64,000 nt of DNA from the NCBI GenBank assembly GCA_902616715.1, contig CACMTR010000003.1, positions 138,827-202,826 on the forward strand, in the 5' to 3' direction. Source of the DNA: an uncultured SAR86 cluster bacterium (GTDB taxonomy: Bacteria; Pseudomonadota; Gammaproteobacteria; Magnimaribacterales; AG-339-G14). The position numbers and the translations under genes are program-made. Of the stretch, positions 46,105 to 55,630 are shown in pieces. Position 1 is the first letter of the stretch. Each line of letters begins with the position of its first letter. The notes beneath the pieces are model-generated. The model was not told the DNA's origin, searched no databases, and saw only the letters and a list, made by a program, of their open reading frames with translations.

Positions 46105-47578
46105 TTTTACCTCTGATAAAAAAAGACAGGCCAATTAAAACAACTGCCAAAATAAAATAATAATAAATAAGTTCAGTAAAAATTGGCGTCATACTAGTCA
46201 AACCAGATTCTGTTGCCTCACCTCCCAACAATCCTGCTAAAACTCCGCCCAAGGAAGAAGCCAAGAACCATAACCCCATCATTTGACCTAGATATTTCTT
46301 TGGCGAATATCTTGAAAATGCTGACAGACCAACTGGAGACAAAACTAATTCTCCAAAGGTATGAAGAAGATAAGTCAACAACAACCATTGAACTCCTACT
46401 GGCGCAGAAACCAGTGCATATTCAACTGCGTAAAGCATCACAATGAACCCTAGACCCATAAAAATTAAGCCAATTGCAAATTTAATAGGCGTATTAGGAT
46501 TAAGATTTCTTTTGCCTAAATAAATCCAAAGATAAGCAAAAAAGGGTGCAAACATAACAACAAATAATGGATTAAGAAATTGTGTCCAACTGACAGGAGC
46601 TTGAAATGAACCAAAAGTAAGATTTACATAATCTCTTGTGAAAATTGATAAAGATCCAGCCGATTGATCAAATCCGGACCAAAAAGCAGCAGCACCAACA
46701 AATAAAAGCAAAAGCATTAAGACATTTTTCTTTTCATTACTAGTTAACCCTGCGAAAAAAAATAAGTATCCAAAGTAAACAAAGGAAATTACTACTAAAA
46801 AATCTCTGAAACGTTCAGCGAAAAAGACTGGATCAACATTCCAAATGCCTAACATCCCAGTGAGGACAATAACTAAAAAAAATAATATTGTTGAGATGGT
46901 CCAAAACTTCAAAGACTGTCTTCGCTCTTGAGACATTGAGTTGGGATATAAGCCAGCTCCGCCGAGATTATTCTTAAAGAATATAAATTGTAGAACACCA
47001 AATAGCATTCCTATTCCTGCAGCGCCAAAACCCCAATGCCAACCAATACGCTCTCCTAAATAACCACAAACTGCAAAGCCCAGCATACTGCCAATATTTA
47101 TGGACATATAAAAGACAGTAAACCCAGAATCTCTGCGTTCATCATTATCTGCATAAAGCTGACCCACGATAGAGGAAATATTAGGTTTCAATAGCCCGGT
47201 ACCAATGGCAACTAATGCCAAGCCTAAAATAAAGGTCTGCTCTAAGGGAATGGCCAAGGTAAAATGCCCAAACATAATTATTAATGCTCCATAAAGAACA
47301 GCTTTTTGATAGCCTAACAAGTTATCTGCTAACCATCCTCCGGGTAGAGCCAGAAAATAAACCATTCCAGCATAGATTCCATAAATTGCATTGGCTTCAA
47401 TATTTGACCAACCTAATCCCGGGTTTCCAACAACACCAATAGTCATGTAAAGGACTAACAGTCCTCGCATACCATAGTAAGACATGCGCTCCCAAAGTTC
47501 AGTGAAGAATAATGTCCTCAAACCAAGAGGGTGGCCGAAAAAACTCTTTTCGGAAAGACCAGATTCTTCTTGTGACAT
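46079..47578 (-). CDS. Proton-dependent oligopeptide (POT/PTR) transporter
   Basis: A 499-residue MFS-type carrier with 12-14 membrane helices. It begins with the POT features FFTELWERMSYYGMRGLLVLYM (the ExxER-type motif) and has GGWLADNLLGYQKAVLYG and FYMSINIGSMLGF, the PTR2 signature. POT carriers import di- and tripeptides with protons. The substrate range is unknown. Peptide uptake fits a marine heterotroph. The upstream enoyl-CoA hydratase gene on the same strand ends 33 nt before its start. Confidence 0.92.
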   Translation of the reverse strand: MSQEESGLSEKSFFGHPLGLRTLFFTELWERMSYYGMRGLLVLYMTIGVVGNPGLGWSNIEANAIYGIYAGMVYFLALPGGWLADNLLGYQKAVLYGALIIMFGHFTLAIPLEQTFILGLALVAIGTGLLKPNISSIVGQLYADNDERRDSGFTVFYMSINIGSMLGFAVCGYLGERIGWHWGFGAAGIGMLFGVLQFIFFKNNLGGAGLYPNSMSQERRQSLKFWTISTILFFLVIVLTGMLGIWNVDPVFFAERFRDFLVVISFVYFGYLFFFAGLTSNEKKNVLMLLLLFVGAAAFWSGFDQSAGSLSIFTRDYVNLTFGSFQAPVSWTQFLNPLFVVMFAPFFAYLWIYLGKRNLNPNTPIKFAIGLIFMGLGFIVMLYAVEYALVSAPVGVQWLLLTYLLHTFGELVLSPVGLSAFSRYSPKKYLGQMMGLWFLASSLGGVLAGLLGGEATESGLTSMTPIFTELIYYYFILAVVLIGLSFFIRGKINSSQRVD

Positions 47579-47611
47579 ATAAATGATTGAGATTAGTTAG
47601 ATTTTTAAAAT

Positions 47612-48334
47612 TTAAACGTCAAATTCTTTAGAGTTTTTTAGCATATGCGCTGGACCGTGTTCCAAGTTGATAGCTGCATTTTCTCCAAACAACATCTCCT
47701 TGTGAGCTCCAAAATTTTCCCTATCATTTGCAAGTGGAGCTAATTCCGTTGCCTTTTGAAAAGCCATTTCATCTAATTTTTCAACAATTCCAATCGATTG
47801 AACAATTCCTGCTTCCAGAGCAGCTGGACCAGTCCAGCGTTTAGAGAGTTGGACAGTTTCAAAAAAAGAATTAGCTGGAATTTTGTGACGGAATAAAGCC
47901 AATTCTGGTCTTGGTATTTTCATACCTAATTGCATCTCATTAGCACAAATGAAACCTCTATCTTCTCTCATTATTCTAACGTCATGAGAAAGTGAAAGCA
48001 TAAAACCTGCGCCAAAAGCATGTCCATTGATAGTACATATTGATGGAATTGGAAGAGTTATCATTCTTCCCATTAAAAACATAAACTCTTCGCCAAAAAC
48101 TTCTCTGTCGCCTCCCTCAGGATGACCAGCAGGATTTTTCATCCAATCGAGATCTAATCCATTGGAAAAAAATTTTGGATCCTGTGCTCGCGTAACCAAC
48201 GCTCCTGGACCGTCATCTTTTTCGACTTCGTCTAAAGCTTTAGCAAATTCTCTGACAAACGTTGTGTTCCAACGATTTTCACCAGCATCCATTGTAAGGA
48301 CATACACAGAATCTTTTTTTTGTAGATCAATCAC
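47612..48334 (-). CDS. Enoyl-CoA hydratase/isomerase family protein
   Basis: A 240-residue crotonase-fold protein. NGLDLDWM at about residue 53 and ICTINGHAFGAGFMLSLSHDVRIM at about 99-122 form the oxyanion-hole and CoA-binding segments. The protein is slightly shorter than the usual 255-265 residues. The usual catalytic glutamate pair is not clearly identifiable, and the ECI-like isomerase subgroup (as in plant and trypanosomal delta-3,delta-2-isomerases) is a likely home. It is divergent from guaC across about 100 nt. Confidence 0.82.
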   Translation of the reverse strand: MIDLQKKDSVYVLTMDAGENRWNTTFVREFAKALDEVEKDDGPGALVTRAQDPKFFSNGLDLDWMKNPAGHPEGGDREVFGEEFMFLMGRMITLPIPSICTINGHAFGAGFMLSLSHDVRIMREDRGFICANEMQLGMKIPRPELALFRHKIPANSFFETVQLSKRWTGPAALEAGIVQSIGIVEKLDEMAFQKATELAPLANDRENFGAHKEMLFGENAAINLEHGPAHMLKNSKEFDV

Positions 48335-48435
48335 AAGTATTTCAAAAGTTCAAAACTATAAATACTATACACAAAAACTTATTTTAATGGGTAGCCGAAT
48401 GTTTTAAGATTAGAACAGTTGAAGAGGGTCTTTAA

Positions 48436-49428
48436 TTGTTATTAAACGAAGAAATAAAACTCGATTATTCTGATGTCCTCATTAGACCTAAAAGGTCAAC
48501 TATGAGCTCTAGAGGAGAGGTGAAGCTTGAAAGAACTCACAGGTTTCTATGGAGTAAGAAAAAATGGACTGGTATTCCAATTATGTCTGCAAATATGGAC
48601 ACCGTTGGAACACCGGCAATGCATAAAGTTTTATCAAAATATAAATTAATTACCTGTCCTGCCAGACATTTTTTAAACAAAGGAATTGATAAATTTAATA
48701 AGGGAGAGAGTAATATATGTTGGTTTGGTGGCATCGAAGACATTACCAAATTATCTAAAACAACTACGGGCTTTATAGGACTAGATGTAGCAAACGGTTA
48801 CACCATTCGTTTCGTTGACGCAGTAAAAAAACTAAGAGATAAGTGCCCTGATGCAACCATCGCTGCAGGGAATGTTGTAACGGCTGACATGACACAAGAA
48901 CTAATTCTTGCTGGAGCTGATATCGTGAAAGTTGGAATTGGTCCTGGTTCGGTTTGCACTACAAGAATCAAAACTGGAATTGGCTACCCTCAGTTAAGTG
49001 CAGTGATTGAGTGTGCTGATGCGGCTCATGGACTGGGTGCCCACATTATTGCTGATGGAGGTTGTGTTAATTCTGGAGACATAGTAAAAGCTTTTGCAGG
49101 CGGTGCTGATTTTGTCATGATTGGTGGCATGCTTGCAGGACACGATGAGTGCGAGGGTGAAATAGAAAATGGAGTGATGAAATTTTATGGAATGGCATCC
49201 GAATCAGCAATGGACAAACACAATAATCACAATGATTATCGAGGCGCTGAAGGGAAGACAGTCCAGGTAGAGTATCGCGGTAAAGCAGACGATACAATAA
49301 AAGACATTTTAAGTGGTATTCGGTCTGCCTGCACATATGTTGGCGCCAATCGACTTAAGACACTTTCAAAATGTACTACTTTTGTTAGAGTAAATAATAC
49401 TCACAATACTGTCTATGGAAACGAATAA
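48436..49428 (+). CDS. guaC: GMP reductase
   Basis: A 330-residue enzyme of the IMPDH/GMPR family, without CBS domains. [22 protein letters not shown] opens it as in E. coli GuaC. The active-site cysteine lies in [18 protein letters not shown], and [13 protein letters not shown] is GMP-reductase specific. It returns GMP to IMP, opposing guaBA located 7 kb away. The start is TTG with GAGGG 7 nt upstream. It is about 15 residues shorter than E. coli GuaC (347). Confidence 0.92.
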   Translation: MLLNEEIKLDYSDVLIRPKRSTMSSRGEVKLERTHRFLWSKKKWTGIPIMSANMDTVGTPAMHKVLSKYKLITCPARHFLNKGIDKFNKGESNICWFGGIEDITKLSKTTTGFIGLDVANGYTIRFVDAVKKLRDKCPDATIAAGNVVTADMTQELILAGADIVKVGIGPGSVCTTRIKTGIGYPQLSAVIECADAAHGLGAHIIADGGCVNSGDIVKAFAGGADFVMIGGMLAGHDECEGEIENGVMKFYGMASESAMDKHNNHNDYRGAEGKTVQVEYRGKADDTIKDILSGIRSACTYVGANRLKTLSKCTTFVRVNNTHNTVYGNE

Positions 49429-49478
49429 AGGGAACAAAAAAACCAAATTCTAGTACCTAATTTTAAGTAAATAAAAAT

Positions 49479-50084
49479 ATGAAGATTTGCATAATATTTG
49501 GCCATTTTAATACGTCCAATTCTTTCAATGCTGCAATCAGAGATACTTTTATAGAAGAGGCACAAAAAAGTGGGCATGAAATAGATTTAATTAACTTATA
49601 TGATGAACAAGAACAATTGCCTTTCTATAGAAGCGATATAAATCCTCCGCCTCAATTAGTTATTGATTATAGAAAGAGACTAGAAAACTCAGACGCCATG
49701 TTTTTGATGGGAGCTTGTCATAATTTGAGAATGAACGTAATTATTGAAAATTGGATTGATTGGGTGCTGCATCCCACATGGTTTTTTTCTTACAAGTCTA
49801 TTTTACCCGATAATAAGTTCTTCAAAAATTATGGTTACCCTGTCCCTGGAGCCATGAAAAATAAAATAGGAATCGTTTCCATAACTTATGGAGGACCAAT
49901 GGTAAGTTATTTCAACTTCTCTTTTTTTAAAAACATACCTTTTAGAAGATTAAAAAAAACCGTCTTTCAACTTGGAGGTTTAAAAACTAAATATCTCAGA
50001 TTTTTTTCTGTGTTACCTAACATGACTGACAAAGAATTTGAAAGACACATGGAAAAAGTGAGAAATTTCGCTCGAAATCTCTGA
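49479..50084 (+). CDS. NAD(P)H dehydrogenase (quinone)-like flavoprotein
   Basis: A 201-residue flavodoxin-fold protein. KICIIFGHFNTSNSFNAAIRDTF shows the Flavodoxin_2 (KefF/MdaB/NQO1) start with the phosphate loop, and GIVSITYGGP near residue 129 fits the second flavin contact. Members reduce quinones or act as regulatory subunits. The alternative would be an NADPH-dependent FMN reductase. It lies alone between guaC and the PAP2 gene, 31 nt before the latter on the same strand. Confidence 0.8.
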   Translation: MKICIIFGHFNTSNSFNAAIRDTFIEEAQKSGHEIDLINLYDEQEQLPFYRSDINPPPQLVIDYRKRLENSDAMFLMGACHNLRMNVIIENWIDWVLHPTWFFSYKSILPDNKFFKNYGYPVPGAMKNKIGIVSITYGGPMVSYFNFSFFKNIPFRRLKKTVFQLGGLKTKYLRFFSVLPNMTDKEFERHMEKVRNFARNL

Positions 50085-50115
50085 GATAATAAATTCAAGT
50101 TAAGGGAGGAGAATT

Positions 50116-50973
50116 ATGTCAATTTGGAATGACTTAAGTTGGGTTGAGTCTATTAGAACTCCTTTTTTATCTTTTTTCTTTGAAAGTATTACTTTGATGG
50201 GCTATCCAACTTTCTTAATACTGTTTATCTCCTTTGGGTATTTTTTCTGGTCCTCGAAGAGGTTTTCTAGAGTTGCAATATTGCTATTTGTTTCTGCTTT
50301 GATAAATAGTTTTTTAAAAGATTTTTTTCAAGATCCAAGACCACCACAAGAGCTTATGTTAGACCCACAAATCGGAACTTCCTATGGTTGGCCTAGCGGT
50401 CATACTCAAATAGCGGTTACTTTATGGGGGTTTTTAGCCTACGAACTCAAAGATAAATTATTTACGGTTTTTGCCGTTCTTTTGATAGCTTTAATAGCGT
50501 TTAGCAGAATGTATTTAGGTGTCCATGATTTAGGAGATATCTTTTCTGGATTATTAATTGGACTCTTAATTCTTGGAATTTGGCATATTGGATTGAAATT
50601 AAATTTGGATAGAGTGCTTTCTTACAGATCGTGGTTGTTGTTAATCTTAGGGTTTCAAACGTTAACTTTTATTACTTATCCTTCTCATGAAAATCATGAA
50701 TTAAGTATTTGGCTTTTGGGAGTAATGAGTGGTTGGTTCATCGGGGCCTCTTCAATTGAATTGAAGCTTAATCAAATTTATAAATTACTTGTTTCTCTTA
50801 CCAGTGTTTTTATAGTTTTTTTAAGCATGATTTTTATAACTCAACTTGAATATAATTTAAATTTAGTTGGAGTACTAGATTTTGGTGGTAGTTATTTATT
50901 AGGAATAATCTTTTCTCTCATTGTCACTTGGATAATTCCCAGAATTTGGAAGACTTTAAAACTAGCATCTTAG
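50116..50973 (+). CDS. PAP2-family membrane phosphatase
   Basis: A 285-residue integral membrane protein with about seven to eight helices. The three acid-phosphatase motifs are visible: KDFFQDPRPP near residue 68, PSGHTQ near residue 93, and SRMYLGVHDLGDI near residue 130. These build the active site of undecaprenyl-pyrophosphate and phosphatidic acid phosphatases. The exact lipid substrate cannot be told. The C-terminal membrane helices beyond the core are longer than in the smallest family members. AGGGAGGAG precedes the ATG as a strong ribosome site. Confidence 0.87.
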   Translation: MSIWNDLSWVESIRTPFLSFFFESITLMGYPTFLILFISFGYFFWSSKRFSRVAILLFVSALINSFLKDFFQDPRPPQELMLDPQIGTSYGWPSGHTQIAVTLWGFLAYELKDKLFTVFAVLLIALIAFSRMYLGVHDLGDIFSGLLIGLLILGIWHIGLKLNLDRVLSYRSWLLLILGFQTLTFITYPSHENHELSIWLLGVMSGWFIGASSIELKLNQIYKLLVSLTSVFIVFLSMIFITQLEYNLNLVGVLDFGGSYLLGIIFSLIVTWIIPRIWKTLKLAS

Positions 50974-51006
50974 CTAAATAAGCTTAGAACAACTAGCTAA
51001 CTTAAT

Positions 51007-51021
51007 TGAGAATCATTATCA
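51007..51021 (+). promoter_or_regulatory. Fur box upstream of fbpA
   Basis: TGAGAATCATTATCA matches the 7-1-7 Fur consensus TGATAATNATTATCA at all but one specified position. It lies 30 nt upstream of the iron-binding protein gene. Iron-dependent repression of the ABC transporter is therefore likely. Confidence 0.75.
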
Positions 51022-51050
51022 TTTAAAATATTATTTTAAGTTACCAAAAT

Positions 51051-52067
51051 ATGAAAAAAGTATTTTCTATAATTCTAATTTCAGTTTTAACGCAAGGATT
51101 AATTGCTAAAGAGGTAAATGTATATACATCAAGGCATTACGATTCAGACGATGCTCTTTATCAAGAATTCACCAATGAAACTGGTATTAAAGTAAACATT
51201 ATATCTGGAAAGGGTAGCGCACTTTTAGAACGATTAAAGTTTGAAGGTACGAATTCACCAGCTGATATTTTTTTTACGGTTGATGCAGGTAATTTATGGA
51301 AAGTTCAAAAAGAAGGTTTATTTCAACCAATAAAGTCAAAAAAGGTTTTTTCTAAAGTGCCGATTAACTTGAGAGGACCTAATAATGAATGGACTGCAGT
51401 GGCAAAAAGGTCACGAGTATTTTTTTATAATCCCAAAAAAGTATCAGCTGACGAAATTAAAAATATTAGTTATGAATCTTTAGCCAATGATAATTGGAAA
51501 GATAGAATTGTCATCAGAAGTTCCAATAATATGTATAACCAGTCTCTAGTAGCTTCTTTAATTGCAAAAAATGGAGAAAAGGAGACTGAAGCTTGGGCTA
51601 AGGCTTTAGTTAGAAACCTGGCTAGAAAACCTCAAGGCAATGATCGGGCACAGATAATGGCGGTTGCCAATGGTGAAGCAGATCTTGCTGTCGCAAATAG
51701 CTATTACATTGGAATCATGCTTTCTGGAAATGCTGGGATAGATCAACTCAATGCAGCAAAAAAAGTAAAGATGACATTTCCTAATCAAAAAACTTCTGGA
51801 GCGCATGTGAATATAAGTGGAGCAGGAATCTTAAAAAATGCACCAAATCCTGAAAACGCTAATTTATTTATGGAATTTCTTCTCTCTGACAAAGTTCAGG
51901 AAATAATGGTTAAAAAGTCTTATGAATATCCTATTGCAGACGTTCCGTTAAGTTCTGAGATGGCTAGTCTCGGAGTTGATTTCAAAGAAGACAATTCTTC
52001 GGTAAAAAGATTTGGAGAGTTGAACCCAGCTGCAATAAAATTAATGGATAGAGCAGGTTGGAAGTAA
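51051..52067 (+). CDS. fbpA: Ferric iron ABC transporter, periplasmic binding protein
   Basis: A 338-residue exported binding protein with a signal peptide at 1-19 (ends GLIAKE). EVNVYTSRHYDSDDALYQEF and GSALLERLKFEGTNSPADIFFTVDAGNLW match the FbpA/FutA family. Tyrosines in SNNMYNQSL and ANSYYIG are at the positions of iron-ligating tyrosines. It delivers Fe(III) to the FbpB permease. A Fur box lies 30 nt upstream, and fbpB and fbpC follow on the same strand. Confidence 0.92.
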   Translation: MKKVFSIILISVLTQGLIAKEVNVYTSRHYDSDDALYQEFTNETGIKVNIISGKGSALLERLKFEGTNSPADIFFTVDAGNLWKVQKEGLFQPIKSKKVFSKVPINLRGPNNEWTAVAKRSRVFFYNPKKVSADEIKNISYESLANDNWKDRIVIRSSNNMYNQSLVASLIAKNGEKETEAWAKALVRNLARKPQGNDRAQIMAVANGEADLAVANSYYIGIMLSGNAGIDQLNAAKKVKMTFPNQKTSGAHVNISGAGILKNAPNPENANLFMEFLLSDKVQEIMVKKSYEYPIADVPLSSEMASLGVDFKEDNSSVKRFGELNPAAIKLMDRAGWK

Positions 52068-52092
52068 CCAACCTTAAAAAAAGTCATTAATA

Positions 52093-53694
52093 ATGTTTAC
52101 TTGGAAGTTATTACCTTTTGCTGTGGCAATTATATTCATTGCTCCAATAATAATTGTCTTTTCGAGTTTATTTGGTACTTATTCGGATACTTGGAATCAC
52201 CTAATAGAATTTGTTTTAGTTGACTACGTTTCGACATCTATATTCTTAGTGATCGGCGTTTCTATTGGAGTTCTCATTATTGGAGTGTTTACAGCTTATG
52301 CTGTAACTAATTACAATTTTTTCGGGAAAAAGTTTTTTGAATGGGCTTTGATTTTGCCGTTGGCAATTCCTCCTTACATACTTGCATATACTTTTACCGG
52401 TCTATTTGATGCAAATGGTGATGCAAACGTTTTTGTCAGACTTTTATTCAATTTAGAAAACAATTTTGTGCTTTTTCCAAGTGTTAGAAATATTACAGGA
52501 GCAATAATAGTTTTTTCGTTTACTCTCTATCCATACGTCTATTTAGTCACAAGAAGTGCTTTTTTAAACCAATCCAGTTCTATTAAAGAATCAGGGAGAC
52601 TCTTAGGATTAGGACAAGTTGGAGTATTTTCTAAAATTTCCTTGCCTTTAGCACGTCCGGCCTTTATTGCTGGATTAATGTTAGTAATAATGGAGACTCT
52701 TTCTGATTTTGGAGCAGTTGACCATTTTGCAGTTCAAACTTTTACGACAGGTATTTTTAGAACTTGGTATGGACTCTACGATCTCAACACAGCAATGCAG
52801 TTGTCTTCATTATTATTAATGATAATTTTTTTATTTTATTTTCTAGAGCGATTTTCTAGAGAAGGCGTTAATTACACTAATGATAATTCAACATTCAAAA
52901 CTTCTAAGGAATTAAATCTCAAAGGCGTAAAATCTGGATTAGTTTCCTTTTTTTGCTTTTTACCTATCTTTATTGGGTTTATTTTGCCAATTATAGAATT
53001 AATAATTTGGGCGCTTGATGCAAGGGTTACTTTATTTAACGAAAAATTTATTATGAGCTCTTTCAATACCATCACTCTAGGAATTCTCACTGGAGTTTTG
53101 TGTGCTTTTCTTGCACTTACTATTAATTTTTCTATTCGTTATACAAAAAATAATTTTTTAGGAAAATTGAGTTCTTTTCTCTCAATTGGGTATGCTATTC
53201 CTGGGTTAATTCTTGCTGTAGGCATCACTAGGTTTTTAGTTTTTGCAGATCGGAATATATTTTCAGATTTAGATTTTGTAATCACAGGCTCCTTAGTAGG
53301 ATTAGTTTTAGCTTACATTATTAAATCTTACGCATTAGCTAATTCCTCAATTGAATCTGGTTATGAACGAATAAGTAATTCAATTGATAATTCGGCTCGT
53401 CTTTTGGGCGCACGAGGAAGCATTCTTTTGGGTAAGGTTCATTTTCCCCTTATGAAAACTAGTTTTTTAACAGCAATTCTTTTGGTAACTTCTGAAGTCG
53501 TTAAAGAACTTCCAGCAACTTTGATTTTAAGACCATTTAATTTCGATACGCTTGCAGTTGTAACTTATACATATGCCGCGGAAGAGAGAATGTATCAGGC
53601 TGCCATGCCTTCTTTAGCTATTGTGCTCATAGGGATTGTTCCACTAATTTTTCTTTCAAAAATGATAAGGTCTTCTAGACTTGCAGAGACATGA
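52093..53694 (+). CDS. fbpB: Ferric iron ABC transporter, permease (two fused domains)
   Basis: A 533-residue permease with about 12 membrane helices in two homologous halves. Each half carries an EAA loop: ESGRLLGLGQVGVFSKISLPLARPA near residue 178 and the shorter DNSARLLGARGSILLGKVHFPL near residue 433. These contact the ATPase. This fused form is typical of FbpB/SfuB. It follows fbpA by 25 nt and overlaps fbpC by 4 nt. Confidence 0.92.
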   Translation: MFTWKLLPFAVAIIFIAPIIIVFSSLFGTYSDTWNHLIEFVLVDYVSTSIFLVIGVSIGVLIIGVFTAYAVTNYNFFGKKFFEWALILPLAIPPYILAYTFTGLFDANGDANVFVRLLFNLENNFVLFPSVRNITGAIIVFSFTLYPYVYLVTRSAFLNQSSSIKESGRLLGLGQVGVFSKISLPLARPAFIAGLMLVIMETLSDFGAVDHFAVQTFTTGIFRTWYGLYDLNTAMQLSSLLLMIIFLFYFLERFSREGVNYTNDNSTFKTSKELNLKGVKSGLVSFFCFLPIFIGFILPIIELIIWALDARVTLFNEKFIMSSFNTITLGILTGVLCAFLALTINFSIRYTKNNFLGKLSSFLSIGYAIPGLILAVGITRFLVFADRNIFSDLDFVITGSLVGLVLAYIIKSYALANSSIESGYERISNSIDNSARLLGARGSILLGKVHFPLMKTSFLTAILLVTSEVVKELPATLILRPFNFDTLAVVTYTYAAEERMYQAAMPSLAIVLIGIVPLIFLSKMIRSSRLAET

Positions 53695-54347
53695 CACAAA
53701 ATATATTAAAAATAGAAAACCTTAACCTCTCTTTTAAAGACCAAGATATTCTAAAGAATATTAATTTGAGCTTGGATCTTGGTGAAAGGGTTTCAATTTT
53801 AGGAGAGTCAGGGTCAGGTAAAAGCTCTCTTTTGAGATGTATAGCTGGATTTGAAAACATAAATAAGGGAAAAATTTCTTTAAAAAATGAAATTGTTTCA
53901 TCAGATACGTATATGTTGCCTACAGAAAAAAGAGGTGTTGGCATGGTTGTGCAAGAAAAAGCGCTTTTTCCTCATTTGACAGTAAAGAAAAATATCCTAT
54001 TTGGTATTGAATCAAACAGTAATAAAAATGAGATAGTTTCTGAACTAGCCGAGCTATTTAAAATAGAAAAACTTTTAGATAAGTTACCCGGACAAATCTC
54101 TGGAGGAGAACAACAGAGAGTGGCTTTCGCTAGATCTCTTGCTCCATGTCCATCTCTTCTCATGCTTGACGAACCTTTCAGCGCACTTGACGATAAACTC
54201 AAGCAAGAGCTGTATTATGAATTAGATAAAATTTTTGAGAAACAAGAGCTATCTATTTTGCTGGTAACCCACGATCGCGAGGAAGCTCAGATTTTAACTT
54301 CAAGATCGTTAAAATTGTCTCAGGGTTCACTGAGCTTGACTGAATAA
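53691..54347 (+). CDS. fbpC: Ferric iron ABC transporter, ATP-binding subunit (short form)
   Basis: A 218-residue ATPase. Walker A GESGSGKSS is at about 38, the signature ISGGEQQRVAFARSL near residue 139, Walker B LLMLDEPFSAL, and the H-loop VTHDREEA. It lacks the C-terminal TOBE-type regulatory domain found in standard FbpC (about 350 residues), so it is a minimal ABC domain. The ATGA overlap with fbpB ties it to the iron transporter. Confidence 0.9.
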   Translation: MTQNILKIENLNLSFKDQDILKNINLSLDLGERVSILGESGSGKSSLLRCIAGFENINKGKISLKNEIVSSDTYMLPTEKRGVGMVVQEKALFPHLTVKKNILFGIESNSNKNEIVSELAELFKIEKLLDKLPGQISGGEQQRVAFARSLAPCPSLLMLDEPFSALDDKLKQELYYELDKIFEKQELSILLVTHDREEAQILTSRSLKLSQGSLSLTE

Positions 54348-54426
54348 AAATAAAATTTATTCAAATGGTTTAATGATTACAATTACATAAGAAATTTGTC
54401 GTTTAAAATAGATTTTTAAAAATATC

Positions 54427-55581
54427 ATGCCAAGAAAACTTAAAAATTGTCATAACTTTCAAGATCTAAAAGATTTAGCTAGAAGAAGATTACCTGGCCC
54501 AATTTATCATTACATTGATGGAGCTGCAGAAGATGAGACTACTTATCAAAGAAATACCGAAGCTTTCAATGATGTAGATTTGGTTCCTAACGTTCTAGCT
54601 GGAGTCGAAAATATTGATATGTCTGTAAAAGTTATGGGTTACGAGCTAGGAATGCCAATTTTTTGTTCTCCAACCGCTTTACAAAGGTTATTTCATTATC
54701 AAGGCGAAAGGGCGGTTGCTAAAGCCGCTGAAAAATTTAACACCTTGTTTGGCGTGTCTTCTTTAGGCACAGTAAAACTTAAAGACATAGATGAACTCAT
54801 CAGCACTCCAAAGATGTTTCAGTTCTATTTTCATAAAGATCGAGGTTTAAACGATTCTATGATTAGCATGGCTCAGGAAGCCAATTTTGAAATTTTGACT
54901 TTAACGGTTGATACCATCACTGGCGGCAATCGAGAAAGGGACTTGCGAACGGGTTTTACTACTCCTCCAAAATTAACTCCGAAAAGTATTTTCCAGTTTG
55001 GCTTAAAACCTGCTTGGGCTTTAAATTATTTGTTCAGAGAAAAATTTGAACTTTCTCAATTATCAAGTCATGTTAATGAAGGAACTAATATTTCTATATC
55101 TGTCGGAGATTATTTCACGACCATGCTAGATCAGAGCATGACTTGGGATGATGTTATAAAACTAAAAGAAAACTGGGGAAGAAAATTTTGTCTCAAAGGC
55201 ATTATGAGTCCAGCTGATGCCAGAAAAGCAGTTGAAATGAAAGCTGATGCAATTATGGTCTCAAATCACGGCGGCAGACAACTTGATGGAGGAAGAAGCT
55301 CTTTTGATCAACTTGACGAAATTCTTCAAGAGGTAGGAGGAGAAATTGAGGTTATTCTTGATGGCGGTATACAAAGAGGAACCCATGTTTTGAAAGCATT
55401 GGCAATGGGTGCAACAGCATGCTCGGGAGGAAGGATGTATTTATTTGGGTTAGCTGCTGCGGGTCGAGAAGGAGTTGAAAAAGCTCTTGAAAATATGAAA
55501 AATGAAATTGAAAGAGATATGAAATTAATGGGCGTAAAAAAAATTAGTGAATTAAATTCGTCTATGATTAGATTTCGCTAG
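54427..55581 (+). CDS. FMN-dependent alpha-hydroxy-acid oxidase/dehydrogenase
   Basis: A 384-residue TIM-barrel flavoenzyme of the LldD/glycolate oxidase family. The segment PGPIYHYIDGAAEDETTY carries the substrate tyrosine, and SNHGGRQLDGGRSS carries the catalytic histidine and arginine. DGGIQRGTHVLKALAMGA is the FMN phosphate loop. It oxidises an L-2-hydroxy acid such as L-lactate; the exact acid is not known. It lies 79 nt after the iron operon and has its own upstream region. The two glutathione transferase genes follow on the same strand. Confidence 0.88.
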   Translation: MPRKLKNCHNFQDLKDLARRRLPGPIYHYIDGAAEDETTYQRNTEAFNDVDLVPNVLAGVENIDMSVKVMGYELGMPIFCSPTALQRLFHYQGERAVAKAAEKFNTLFGVSSLGTVKLKDIDELISTPKMFQFYFHKDRGLNDSMISMAQEANFEILTLTVDTITGGNRERDLRTGFTTPPKLTPKSIFQFGLKPAWALNYLFREKFELSQLSSHVNEGTNISISVGDYFTTMLDQSMTWDDVIKLKENWGRKFCLKGIMSPADARKAVEMKADAIMVSNHGGRQLDGGRSSFDQLDEILQEVGGEIEVILDGGIQRGTHVLKALAMGATACSGGRMYLFGLAAAGREGVEKALENMKNEIERDMKLMGVKKISELNSSMIRFR

Positions 55582-55630
55582 TAATGAATAATAAAAAAAG
55601 ATAATTTATATTTTTTAATTGGGAGAAAAA

